Source: Paramecium sonneborni (lineage: Eukaryota; Ciliophora; Oligohymenophorea; Peniculida; Parameciidae). From it: DNA of 64,000 nt. Below, piece by piece: positions 53,503 through 64,000 of the stretch; position 1 is the stretch's first letter; each line of letters begins with the position of its first letter. The notes beneath the pieces were generated by a model that searched no databases, was not told the DNA's origin, and was given only the letters and a program-made list of their open reading frames with translations. The stretch covers positions 352,770 to 416,769 of the forward strand of contig CAJJDN010000062.1 of the NCBI GenBank assembly GCA_905182985.1, in the 5' to 3' direction. The position numbers were made by a program, and so were the translations under genes.

Positions 53503-54441
53503 TTATATATAATATAAATATTCAAATTCGATTTCAACTATGTTCAAGACAACCAAATTCTCATTTTATTTTTCCAGAACTCCCCAATTCTTCTTTAATA
53601 AATATTACTTTATTTGATTCTTATTGTGGAAAATTTAACTAGGAATTAATATAAGCTAATATTTCTCAAAATCTTATTTATAATTGCATAGTAGACTCTT
53701 TATAATCCTAATATATCTATTTCTATAATTGATGGATATGTCCTTCGCATTAAATCTCTCTAATCCAACCATATTTTATTAATGATTGCTCTAAATAATT
53801 ATTTATTATTAGGCTCTGCTTTATTATGAACTAATTTTTTCAATCGTTAAATTCAGATTATTTAGATTATTTGAATTTTTTAGAGGTCTGTTTTTTTAAT
53901 GTTTTACAGCTCATAGTATTGATATAATAATTGAAGGTTTTTGTTCTTAGAAATTCTCCTAAGAAATTGAATTATCCTGGTAATTCATAATAGTTGATAA
54001 TTTGTTATACATCCCCATCACTTTAATATTCACTTGATCTGATTATAAGACATGTTTTCTTTATCGTTAGATCTGTAATTTTATTAATTCTACAAGATTA
54101 GAATTCCTCAGAAGTTTTTCTTATTTAGAATTATAATGACAATATCTTTTAAGAATTCTTCTAATTTAATGAAAATAGTTTTTCATAAACTTCAGAATTA
54201 ATTTATTAAGATCTATATAATCATAATAGTATAGATGATATATTTATATATATTTAAAAAGTTATTCATCTTTTTTCAAAATAAGCTTGAAAACAATAAG
54301 TAGTTGTTTTATTACATTTGTGATTATCACAAAACTTTTTAATCTACATAATTTTGCATAATTCTTTTGAGTTGTTAAGAAGTATTAATTAAAGGGGGAT
54401 ATTTTTGCATAAAATAAAAATCTATAATATTTATATCAAAA
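53503..54441. other. ambiguous region with competing open frames, possible pseudogene or exons
   Basis: On the - strand several open segments in different frames look protein-like, for example KFCDNHKCNKTTTYCFQ, IINYYELPGQFNFLGEFL and LFRAIINKIWLDQRD. They are separated by TGA codons and frame changes that I could not resolve with short introns. The + strand has a competing open stretch ending TGA at 54288-54290. Because TGA is the only stop, chance frames of 100 codons are common here. The region may be a decayed gene or the 5' exons of the gene at 52969-53502. Confidence 0.35.
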
Positions 54442-56399
54442 ATGATGAGCGAAAAAGATTACAAATAGCATATATATAGTAACAATGTCAGTCACCATTT
54501 TTCCTAATTGATTGAGAAAAACATCTCAAGCAATCTTGTAGAAATCTAATTGAAATGCTAATTAAGTAGTGTACCAGTATCCATTCCTGTAAGGCATAAT
54601 TCCATCTAATATATTGCATGTCTCTTTGATTTAGATTGTTGGATTGAATACTATATGACAAATAACAGAGATGGACAGTATTTCAATAATGATTATTTTT
54701 AAGTGGATTCTCATGTCCAGGATGCAAGAAATTTCAAACTTACGAAGACTATGGAATTGATCATACTCTTTTGCATGTACTAGAGTCATTTAAACTCTTA
54801 TAAAAAAAATATAATTAGGTTAGGTTTGATAAAGAAATATTATTCTAATCTACTTAACCAACAAATCCAGGTTATTTTGCTTAGAATAAGATTCCTAAAA
54901 ACTCATAACAAATTGCCACTAAGTATTTACTTCCAGGTATCTCACCTATATTTGGAATTTAAAGAAGGCTTGAAGGAAATAGTTAATTGAATGATATATA
55001 AAAAAATATATCAAACGAAATGTCTTATACAAGTGTTAAGCTTTAACAATTTACAAACAATAAAATATATTAATGTGCAAAAAAAAATAATTAAAAAGTT
55101 AATGAATTGTAAGCAAAATTAAAGGAAAAAGCAAAATAAATATAATAAATTTTCAAGAATGCTATGAAGTTGACTGCTTTAACTTAAAATAAATTGACAA
55201 ACGATTTTATATTTGCACTTAAGAAAAAAACAAAACTTGGGGTAAATGAATCAATAGTAATTATTTATTCATAAAACTAGCTTATAGTTTATTTTGTTAG
55301 TTATGGAGTTTGGCATGAATTTCCACTAATTTTTAAAGGAAGACCTTATATATAAAAAGAATAAGCTTTATATATAAAAGGAGAGAATAATAACGAGAAG
55401 TTTATTTATATAATTGGAGGAAAAACTCAAGAAAGATTTGTTCAAAGTAATTAAGTTGTTCGTATTAAATTTCCTAATGATCCTCTTTAAGATGGAACCT
55501 CTGCAGTAATGGAGGAATTACCTTCTCTACCTTAAGACGGATACAATTTTATGGGAACTTATTACAACGGGTAATTTTATTATTTTTATTATTGTAGAAA
55601 TATTTATGTATTTTATGGTTAAAGATAGATAAAAAATAAAGATTAATAAATAAAAGATGAATTATTAGATAAAGCTTATGTAATGAGATAATAAAGGCCT
55701 TGGGAAATATTGATGTCTAATTTAATTCCAAGATTTGATGGCAGTTTTTTTATTTAACATCATGAATAATTCTCAAAATTAATGATTATTTTTGGAGGTG
55801 TTCAGCATGATCCTGATGGTCTAATTTAATTTAGATGTACATAATAAAATAAAGGTTAAATTTTTATATGCAAAGATGAAAAATTTTTCGGAAATTAAAA
55901 AATGGATTTTTAGATAAATTTTTCACTACAACCAGAAGATGCTTATCAAAAAAATGTTTTATGTTCACCAGTTTTTTCTGCTCCTCTTTATGGTTAGAAT
56001 CAATTAATCTTATCTGGAGAATATCTTAAATTTTAACATATAATGAAAAGAGAAATTTATACTTTTGATTGGGCAAATGGAGTATTAACAAAGAATGAAA
56101 TATTTTCATTAGAACCACCTGAATATTTTCTAATTCCAACAAAAAGGGAAAGACATTATGAATATTTCACACCAGTCTAAGATATGGAAGGAGCTGTAAA
56201 TTTTGGAAATTTCTTTGTTATTCATTAATATGAGGCTACTCAAGGGAAAGTGATATTATAACTATTGAGAATCAATTTAACAAATGGATTATGTAAATAA
56301 TAATTTTATTTATTTTTAGTTTTCACTACCCCTTATATGGATCATTCAGCTTCTTTGTAATTAGCAATCCAAAAAAAGAAATAATTGCCAATATCATGA
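54442..56399 (+). CDS. SP-RING (PIAS/Miz-type) protein with kelch-like C-terminal half
   Basis: Residues about 25-105 carry an SP-RING-like zinc motif: EIQLKCQLSSVPVSIPVRHN, ACLFDLDCWIEYY, then, after a 26-nt intron (GTA...AAG), GHGFSCPGCKKFQTYEDYGID. This follows the SLKCPLS...P.R....CFDL..F......W.CP.C motif of PIAS/Siz/Miz SUMO ligases. One expected Cys-X-His pair is replaced, so zinc binding at that site is uncertain. A basic Gln/Lys-rich segment follows (about residues 170-280). The C-terminal half has strand-turn units resembling kelch repeats (KFIYIIGGKTQERF, NIYVFYG, LMIIFGGVQHDPDG, NQLILSGEYL, NFFVIHQYEA). The last exon follows a 27-nt intron and ends TGA at 56397, convergent with the CDC50 gene (47 bp apart). 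A decayed partial copy lies at 47230-47640. Confidence 0.65.
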
Positions 56400-56446
56400 A
56401 TTTTTTAATTATAGAATATAATTCAAAAACTTGTGTATATTTAAAT

Positions 56447-57430
56447 TCAGAGTTTTTTATGATCAACTCTTGAGAAATACTTTTTCAGACAAAATGCAAT
56501 AGTTACTAGAGATGATGCTACACCGACACATATATACGCCACAGATAAAAACTCATTTTTACCTCCAAATTAATTTGTAGTTGAAAATACTATAAATTTC
56601 TTACCTCCATATGCACTTGAATTGTAATCTAAGATTATTAATTATGATACTGTTTTCAATTACTATTGTATAACGACCTTATTGTAAATCTTAATTTATA
56701 ATTCCCCATAATTTTCTAAAATTTGGCATTGCTGCCACTCTCATCCAAACAATGAATCTTTCATCTGTTACATTCAACCATTATTAACTGATATTTGTAT
56801 TTGCATATAATCCAAGATCTGTTGGCCAAGCTATTCCTTCATTTGAAACAGTAACATTTGTCACTTCATCATTTACTTCATATGTAATATTGAAAGTATC
56901 ATTAAAATAGCTTTGAGCAATTAATCCACATGGAATTGCTGGATCATTAGATGATAAAGGTGTTGCGTTTATTGAAAGATTTTTACCCATTTAACCATTT
57001 GTAATTACGGGATAACATGTACTTAAGTCACCTACTCCCAATCCCTATTATCCAGATAATTATTCAACAGATTTTGATGTAATATATCTAAATAATCTTA
57101 AAAACACTACCTTCTTTGATTTTAATAAAAGTTATCCAATTGATAATAAAAATATATTGGAGCTTTATAATCAGTGTCCAAAGCTATTGGAAATTCACAA
57201 ACTGGATATCCTTAGCAATAGGCATCATATCTAAAACTTTGTTAATTAATTTCTCCAGAATAAACATTTAGGACAATTCCCATACTTAAGAAATATACAC
57301 TTAATATGGCAAATAAAATTATAGTTGAGTTAATAGTTGGAACTGGTTGCCAAGCTTTCAAAACTTATTGTTTTATTGCTTAGCCAATGCTTGAAGGCTA
57401 TTTTTAATCTTATTGTTACGACGACTCCAT
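56447..57430 (-). CDS. CDC50/LEM3 family P4-ATPase beta subunit
   Basis: The gene encodes about 310 residues with at least one 23-nt intron (GTA...TAG). An N-terminal cytoplasmic segment (QQVLKAWQPVPTINS) is followed by TM1 (TIILFAILSVYFLSMGIVLNVYS). The ectodomain carries the family motifs PIYFYYQLDNFYQNQRRYI, IPCGLIAQSYFNDTF (PCGL.A.S.FND) and RFIVWMRVAAMPNFRKLWG. There are several N-glycosylation sites, and TM2 (LSVAYICVGVASSLVTIAFCL) lies near the C-terminus, ending KKYFSRVDHKKL. CDC50 proteins escort and activate P4-ATPase lipid flippases. The ATG is 28 bp downstream of the stop of the LMBR1-type gene on the same strand. Confidence 0.92.
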
Positions 57431-57457
57431 ATTAATTAAAAGTAAATTAAATATAAT

Positions 57458-59361
57458 TCATATATTTAGAATTTAATCAAAATTTCTTATTCCTTAATTT
57501 TATGAATTTTTCCTTGATGTTTCTTCTTCATCTTAAATTTTATTTTTAGGCATTATTTATAATTCTTAAAATACAATTTGAGAATTGTTATCATTTATAT
57601 TATTTTTTTTTCTCATCTCTCTTTCTTGTTAAATAATAATAAATTATACCTTTTTCTAATATTTTTTTACCCTCTAAACTCATCCCTTAAATTCTTTCCT
57701 ACTAAGCATATTATCCAAGACCAATAGTTCTCATTAACTTATCACCAATATTAAATAAATTAAAAAAGCACATTATCAATAACATTAAAGGTAATATTGT
57801 CTTATAACTTTATACAAAAAGAGATTCTGCTAAATTACCTACAGTTTCACTAAAAGAAGTGGCTTAATCTTCTAGAATGTCTGTAATCTAAATGAAATTG
57901 AAACACAAGGGAAAACTTACTCTAGCAAAGTTACTAAAATTATATATATAATTATTATACATCGAACCAAACATTAAACTTGGTGCATCTGTATGATGAT
58001 GTTTATTAAATGAAATTAATCCTGAGATTTTCATAGCAAATAATCCATAATAAGTACAAAACATCATATATAGTAAAGGCAATAACAAAACGAGTTCGGT
58101 TAAATAATACCTTGTAATTGATGATAATAATAAATAATAGGGATTTAATTCTTTATTGTTTTTAGCCACAAAGGTTATTAACTCACAAAATAATATAAAT
58201 AGAGAGAGTAGACCATAAGTTATAGCCAAAACTATACAGTAATATTTTCTAAGTTTTAAATTCCAAATAATAGAAATCTTATAGATAATTTTAGACAATT
58301 TAGTTTAAAACTAAGTTTCATCATCTGCTACATCTTTCCTTTCAAATTTTAAAGCTTTTTAATTAAAAATATTGAGTTTAGTTTAAATTCTTTGTAGATC
58401 AAACATAAGGCATTTTACATATTTATGTATTGATGCCAAGACATCTAAATTTAATGGTTTATATTTATCTGGAATATTGGAAGCATTATATTTTTATAAA
58501 GTTTATCTTATACTCTTTTGGAATTCTTAAGGAATCCTTTGTAAAATGATCATCAAATATCTACTAAATTCACTATCAGAATATTCATTCTACAATAACT
58601 AAAGGGTCTAATTTAAATTATATTATATTACAACCCTACATATGTCTTCAAGTTCATATGTTTTCTCAGTTCTTTATTCATCCAAAAGAACAGCTTATTA
58701 ATAACATTATTCTAAAACTTCTTCTTCTTTATGTTCTCTATAGTATAATTTTGGAATTGCTACTAGACCTTATCCCAATAGGATGACAACTAAAAGTAAT
58801 CCACTAATGATATATATATATATAATTAATTACAAAAAGTTGCTTACACCAATAAGAACACCTTCTACATGAGATGCATCGAAATTATCTTTAATTAATA
58901 AATATATAGCTAATCCAACAATTATTATTGTTCCTACTCCATAAATTGTTAAATTCTTTTTCAAAGAGTATCGAATTCTACCTCTAATATCAAAATCTCC
59001 AGACCCTTCATAATCTTAAAAAAATGGCAGGACCAACCTGAATATTCAGAATAGATACCAAGCTAAGAAAAAGTTTCCCCAATACATAATTCTCCATAAT
59101 ATTTTGATATTCCCCATAGTTTCTACTTATTAAGTTTCATTGTTCTATTTGGTTGACTAATATTAAAAATAGTAAAATAACATTAGTGATATCAATAGGT
59201 AAAACTAAGACAATTGAAAAGGTTAATATCCAAGAAATAAAGGTTAGAATCTTTATATATAAAGGTACATCTTTAGCTGAGTATTCCCATATCAAGTATA
59301 AGACATAAAAGAAAAGGATTGAACCAGCAATTGAATAGAATACTACATCTTCTGTTAGCAT
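57458..59361 (-). CDS. LMBR1-domain multi-spanning membrane protein (LMBRD2-like)
   Basis: A polytopic protein of about 600 residues with several short introns. It starts MLTEDVVFYSIAGSILFFYVLYLIW. The LMBR1 signature follows: ILTFISWILTFSIVLVLPIDI, then WRIMYWGNFFLAWLVLPFFQDYEGSGDFDIRGRIRYSL. After TM4-5 comes a long cytoplasmic helical loop (EEEVLEQCYQQAVLLDEQ...LQRIQTKLNIFNQKALKFERKD). More membrane segments follow (KYYCIVLAITYGLLSLFILFCEL and YLTELVLLLPLLYMMFCTYYG). The tail is hydrophilic with Lys and Gln. Family members include LMBR1, LIMR and LMBRD1/2, linked to endocytosis and receptor trafficking; the substrate or role here is unknown. The start is the first Met before TM1. Confidence 0.85.
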
Positions 59362-59475
59362 TTAAAATAATAAAATTATGGAATACTTTTTTGTATTTGA
59401 TATTTTATTTATCAGATGTATTAGATTATTGAAAATCATAAATAATATACAAAAATTCATTAATAACATAATTTA

Positions 59476-62400
59476 TCAAACTTCAAATGCCTTTTATAAT
59501 AGTGTTTAGATCTCCTTTTCATGTAATTAATGAAAACCTGTAGCTGGTGATCCACTTGGTCTTCTACCAATATATTAAATAGGTGAATCAGAAATGTTGG
59601 TAGTTTTGGCTAATACACTTTGGATTCTTGGTCTTACAAATGCCCAAGGTCCATAATTCATATGTTCTTCTTAGACCCAAACAAATTCGGCTTGATTATA
59701 CTTGCCAATAATTTTTTATAAAAATTCATATGGAAATGGAGCCAATTATTCAATTCTTAGAATAGCCACATTCTGAATAGATAATAAAATATATTTACAT
59801 TTTATTTAAGATCTTCTCTTTTTTTGACTAAATCATAATAAATTTATCCAGAACATAAAATGACTCTTTTAATTTCATTAGGCTATACAAGGAATTCAGA
59901 AAAGGCTTCATCATAAACTTAATTGAATTAAGTAGTAAGTTCAGTAAGCTTAGATTTAGCAGCTTATAATCTTAAAAGTCTTTTGGATGTCATAGCAATT
60001 AAAGGTTTTCTGAAATCTCTTCTTAATTATCTTCTAAGAGCATGAAAATAATTAGCTGGAGTAGTACATTGAACAACTTACATATTCGAATTTCTCATTT
60101 ATCTAGTTAATCTTACTAGAAGAATAAATAATTACATATACCTCCTAGATTTTTTTAGAAAACAGCAGGATCATCGTCGCTTAATTATAAAAATCTTTCA
60201 ATTCTTCCTGAACTATGTTCTGGTCCTTATCCATCCATACCATTAGGTAATAACATTACTAATCCACTATCAACATCCCATTTAGATTCAGCACTAGCTA
60301 TATAATTATCAATAACGATTTATGCTCCATTTGCAAAATCTCCAAATTATGCTTCCCATAATACTAATGTATTAGGATTAGTAATAGAATAACCATAATC
60401 AAATCCTAGAACTCCATATTCAGATAGATGAGAATTATAAATATTAAGTCTATTTTCTTAACCTTTTGGTATTACATTATGTAATGGTACATAATCTTAA
60501 CCATTAGGATCTTTTTGATCATGAATAACAGCATGTCTATGAGAAAATGTAGCTCTTTATACATCTTCTCCAGAGAGTCTAATGTTAAATCCTTCATGAA
60601 GAAGTGTTCCAAATGCTAAAGCTTCAGCAGTAGCAAAATCAATAGGTTAATCTTTTTAAATCCATGATAATCTTTCTTCATAGAATTTTCTAATCTAAGG
60701 ATGAGCATTAAATTCATTAGGAATCTTATTTATTTTTTCACCAAGTGTTTTTAATATATTTAAAGGTACACCAGTATCTTTAATTCTTCCCCAAAGAAGA
60801 GGAACCTTAATCATTTCCCATGGAACAGGTTACCAATCTTTAAGATTATAATCCATTTATCTAGATTTTTGATATGCTAATTCAAGATTGTTTTCATGAG
60901 TTTTCATCAATTAATCTACTTATTCTTTAGTAACGATTCCTTAAGCTATTAGTTTTTCACTATATTTTATAAAGACAGGAGGAGCCTTATCGATTTTTTC
61001 ATACATAATAGGTTATGTAAATTTAGGTTAATCTTATTCATTGTGACCATATCTTCTATATCCAACTAAATCAATAAAGATATCTCTCTTAAACTTATAT
61101 CTATATTCTGTTGCTATTTTAAATACTTTATCAACTAATTCAGGTTCATCTGCGTTGACATGTATAACAGGTGCTTGAATTGCATGTGCTATATCTGTAC
61201 AATATAATCCAGATCTACTATCTTTAGGAACTGTAGTAAATCCAATTTAATTATTTGAAACTACATGAATAATACCACCTGATTTATAACCTTCTAAATC
61301 TGCCATCTAAAGTGATTCATATACTATTCCTTAGCCAGATACAGCAGCATCTCCATGAATTACTACTCCAAATGCTTTTTCTCTCTTTGTGTCTTAAAAG
61401 TAATCTTAAATAGCTCTAACCTTTCCATATACACATGGATCAACTGTTTCTAAATGAGACGGATTAGGTAACATCTCCAATCTTAATTTCTTATCTCCAA
61501 AAAGTACATTATGAACTGAACCTAAATGATATTTAACATCTCCTGAATTTCCCCATATATCTTCATTAAAAGTACTCTTTAAATCTTAGAATTCAACCAT
61601 TATTTCTTCTGCTGACTTCTAAAATACATTATATAATGTATTTAATCTTCCTCTATGTGCCATTCCAAATACTACATGTTCTGCTCCTGCTCCAGCTGCT
61701 GCATCTATTAATGATTATAATCCAGATATCATTGAATCACAACCTTCTATTCCAAATCTCTTTGATGTATTAAATTTCTTCTACAAAAATGTGCTAAATG
61801 CATGTTCTTATCCTAATCTATCATTCAACTTAAATCAATTCATACCTCTAAAATGTTTTCAATTTCTATTCTTTACTTGGCATAAACTCATCATATTTCT
61901 CTATTTACTCTCTAAACCAATCTCTTTCCTCTTATGATTGTATATGCATATACTCATAAGAAATTTTACCACAATATGCCTTCTCTAAGTAATTTATTAA
62001 GTCTCTCAATTTCATCACTAATAATGACTTATATCATTTACTTTATTTATCCTTTGTTATTCCTGTACTTCCTATAGCATGAATATAAAATTCTCTCTCT
62101 AAATCCTATTCTGTAAAATATTCACTGTAATCCAATTTAGTATATCCTTTCACTTTCCCTATTTATTATATGTGCTCTAAATCCAAAGGATCAACCTATG
62201 ACTTCTCATGACCTCTATGTCGATACTTATTTATTAACAATAACACTCTGAAATGATCACTCAATAATTTCCTTACTCCTTATTATCCCTATTTTCATAT
62301 ACATATTTATACATCTAATCCAATAGAAACTTTCTACCCTTTTTATGGCTCTGGAGTGAATTCAAAATTGTTTGATTCTAGTACTTGTCTAAAATATGAA

Positions 62401-62558
62401 TCCCAACTTGCTGGGACTGATTTATTATCTAAGTACCATTAATCAAACAGATTTTCTAAATATTCTGCATTCCCAGAACCAAGAAAAGAAGCCCCGAACT
62501 TTTACAATTCGGAAAATTTATAAACATTATTGAGGTTTCTTGCTACAAATCTAAGCAT
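59476..62558 (-). CDS. 2-oxoglutarate dehydrogenase E1 component
   Basis: A roughly 1,000-residue protein in several exons. The N-terminus ([17 protein letters not shown]) is Arg-containing and fits a mitochondrial presequence. It is followed by the E1o-specific [21 protein letters not shown] and [12 protein letters not shown]. The thiamine-diphosphate site is clear: [20 protein letters not shown] with [16 protein letters not shown]. The transketolase-like C-terminal part includes [53 protein letters not shown] and [21 protein letters not shown]. It ends [18 protein letters not shown], the usual end of E1o. It catalyses oxidative decarboxylation of 2-oxoglutarate in the TCA cycle with the E2 and E3 subunits. 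The start is divergent from the coiled-coil gene, 205 bp apart. Confidence 0.95.
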
Positions 62559-62763
62559 ATTTAATTTTTTATAGATTTAGAATGATTATTTTAACTTAAA
62601 GTTTATAATAATATTCAATATCCTGTCATAATATCTTGCATTATTAATTTTAATGTGTCTTAACTAAAATTAATTAAAAATTTATTCCCTATTATTAAAA
62701 CTTCCTCAAAACAGATTCGAACTTACCATACTTTTTATAATTCATTATTATTAATCAAAAATT
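62559..62763. promoter_or_regulatory. divergent promoter region
   Basis: These 205 bp separate the divergent ATGs of the 2-oxoglutarate dehydrogenase and coiled-coil genes and must contain both promoters. The sequence is A/T-rich; no specific motif is identified. Confidence 0.4.
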
Positions 62764-63912
62764 ATGGCATTTTTCTAAATCGATCTCTAAGAACCCTTAA
62801 AATTAATAGATCAAGATTCCCTTTAATTCTAACATAGACCAGCCCTAACCAAAGAGACCATTAAATAGAATTTTATTTAGTTTCTTTAAACTAAATATGA
62901 TAATTTAATACAGGAAGGAGATTAATTAACTGATATGACTTTATTATTACAAAATATTTTGACACTTTCAGATAAGCTAAAAAGTTAATTCGAATAAAGC
63001 CAAAAGCTTTAGCGAAAATTGAGAGATATTGAAGAAGAACTATAAAATTATTTCTAATGCAAATTAGAGCTTTAAGATGTCATTTCAGATTATATTGCAA
63101 GTTTCGAATAATTTATTGAAATCAAAAAGGATGTCAAAACTATTAGTGAAATTGATTTACCCAGAGAATAAACTTTAAATCGTCTTTAAGTATTTTTTTT
63201 GATTTCTATCAGGAATATTCTTGTCTAATCAAAAAATTAGCTGAATATACTACTTTTGAAAGTGATCTAGGAGATTTAAAGAAAATAGAATAAAGGTTTA
63301 GAATGTTGGAATTAGAAGAAGACTACTTGGAATATTAATTAATGATTAATAACAAAATTGATGATCAAATAAAATAATCACCAACATAATTGCTATGCCT
63401 TTTTGTCTAAATGTTAGGTTAATCGATTAAATCTTTAAGTATAATTACTTACAAAATCTTTAGAATCTCATTTAAATTGTCCAATCATTATTTTGTTAGA
63501 TGATCACGAAAATATTACAGAAGAATTATTAATTCAATATAAATAAACTATCCTCTTGAAGATATAAAATAAGGTCCCAGCTTTAATTTTGATTGATAAA
63601 GAATAATAAAATGGGCAATCTTTATGTATTTCTTAAAATAGATAATCAATCAAGCTCTACTTAGATAATTATAAAAACTATTTAAGTAATATTAAAATCA
63701 GCTACGTACTTTTAAAAAATGAACTTATTTTAGAATAGATTTTCTCTAAAATAATAGAAAAATTAATAGAAATCAATATAATTAACCAATCCAAAGCTCT
63801 AACATTCTAAGAAATGTTATAAAATATATAAAAGATTCTTAAATATCAAGAAGGATTACAAGAATTAGATTGTTTTTAGTTTTTAGATTATATGTATATT
63901 GAATTAAATTGA
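62764..63912 (+). CDS. uncharacterised coiled-coil protein, 367 aa
   Basis: Two short introns (23 nt GTA...CAG and 22 nt GTT...AAG) give an exact 368-codon frame. Residues about 20-190 are strongly helical and Gln/Glu/Lys/Leu-rich (LSDKLKSQFEQSQKLQRKLRDIEEELQ), a probable coiled coil. The C-terminal half is different: NCPIIILLDDHENITEELLIQ and KVPALILIDKEQQ alternate hydrophobic strands and helices, then ALTFQEMLQNIQKILKYQEGLQELD. I recognise no family. Composition suggests a structural or tethering-complex subunit. It is the last gene in the window; the next 88 bases are spacer. Confidence 0.6.
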
Positions 63913-64000
63913 AAATTTTATTCATTATTCATAAATGCGTATTAATTAATATAATTTCCTTTATTAAATAATCTTTTTTTTAAATGAAATATCTATTAAT

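Noticed and set aside
62700..62740. T-loop-like TTCGAAT on the minus strand, possible tRNA
   Set aside because: The flanking bases do not pair as a T stem, and no anticodon or acceptor arm can be folded.

Overview
The window is macronuclear-type DNA of a ciliate, most likely a Paramecium of the aurelia group. Reading frames stay open only when TAA and TAG are read as glutamine and TGA is the sole stop. Almost every gene is interrupted by introns of about 20-31 nt (typically 22-26) starting GTA or GTT and ending TAG, AAG or CAG. The DNA is very AT-rich, genes are packed on both strands, and most intergenic gaps are under 200 bp. An ORF caller using the standard code therefore shows only short shadows of the real genes.

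Layout. 1-1318 (-) ankyrin-repeat protein, cut by the window edge; 3066-4043 (+) unknown; 4207-6577 (-) SNF1/AMPK-like kinase; 6610-9336 (+) retinoblastoma-family protein; 9386-10934 (+) importin-alpha-like; 11396-11695 and 12484-12783 (-) two assembly copies of a small MGC-starting protein; 13160-14700 (-) poly-Asn protein; 14931-15493 and 15715-16268 (-) tandem pterin-dehydratase-like paralogs; 16848-18593 (+) lysine-ketoglutarate reductase; 18698-19499 (-) tesmin/TSO1/LIN54-like CXC protein; 19772-22572 (-) oxysterol-binding-protein-related; 22620-27032 (-) UBR-type E3 ligase; 28147-29309 (+) unknown; 29497-30123 and 30636-31262 (-) two assembly copies of a four-EF-hand protein; 31356-32063 (+) unknown; 32108-40523 (+) giant cysteine-rich surface-antigen-type protein; 41794-43743 (-) propeller-like; 43740-46523 (-) CLEC16A homolog; 47725-47795 tRNA-Gln(UUG); 47868-50094 (+) B-box protein; 50215-51646 (-) ammonium transporter; 51754-52637 (+) dienoyl-CoA isomerase-like; 52969-53502 (-) unknown; 54442-56399 (+) SP-RING/kelch-like; 56447-57430 (-) CDC50; 57458-59361 (-) LMBR1-type; 59476-62558 (-) 2-oxoglutarate dehydrogenase E1; 62764-63912 (+) coiled-coil protein.

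Three single N positions (12441, 30222, 41399) each join two near-identical direct copies of 1.09-1.24 kb. These are best read as unmerged overlapping contig ends, so the genes that appear twice there are one gene each, and about 3.5 kb of the window is redundant.

The genes do not form an operon-like system. The contents are mostly conserved eukaryotic housekeeping and membrane genes. Points of special interest are the surface-antigen-type gene, a retinoblastoma and a LIN54-type gene within 13 kb, a lysine reductase lacking its usual dehydrogenase half, tandem pterin-dehydratase-like genes with altered catalytic histidines, an SP-RING protein with a kelch-like tail and a decayed copy nearby, and a stop/start overlap between the CLEC16A homolog and the next ORF. 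I did not find a convincing novel multi-gene system.
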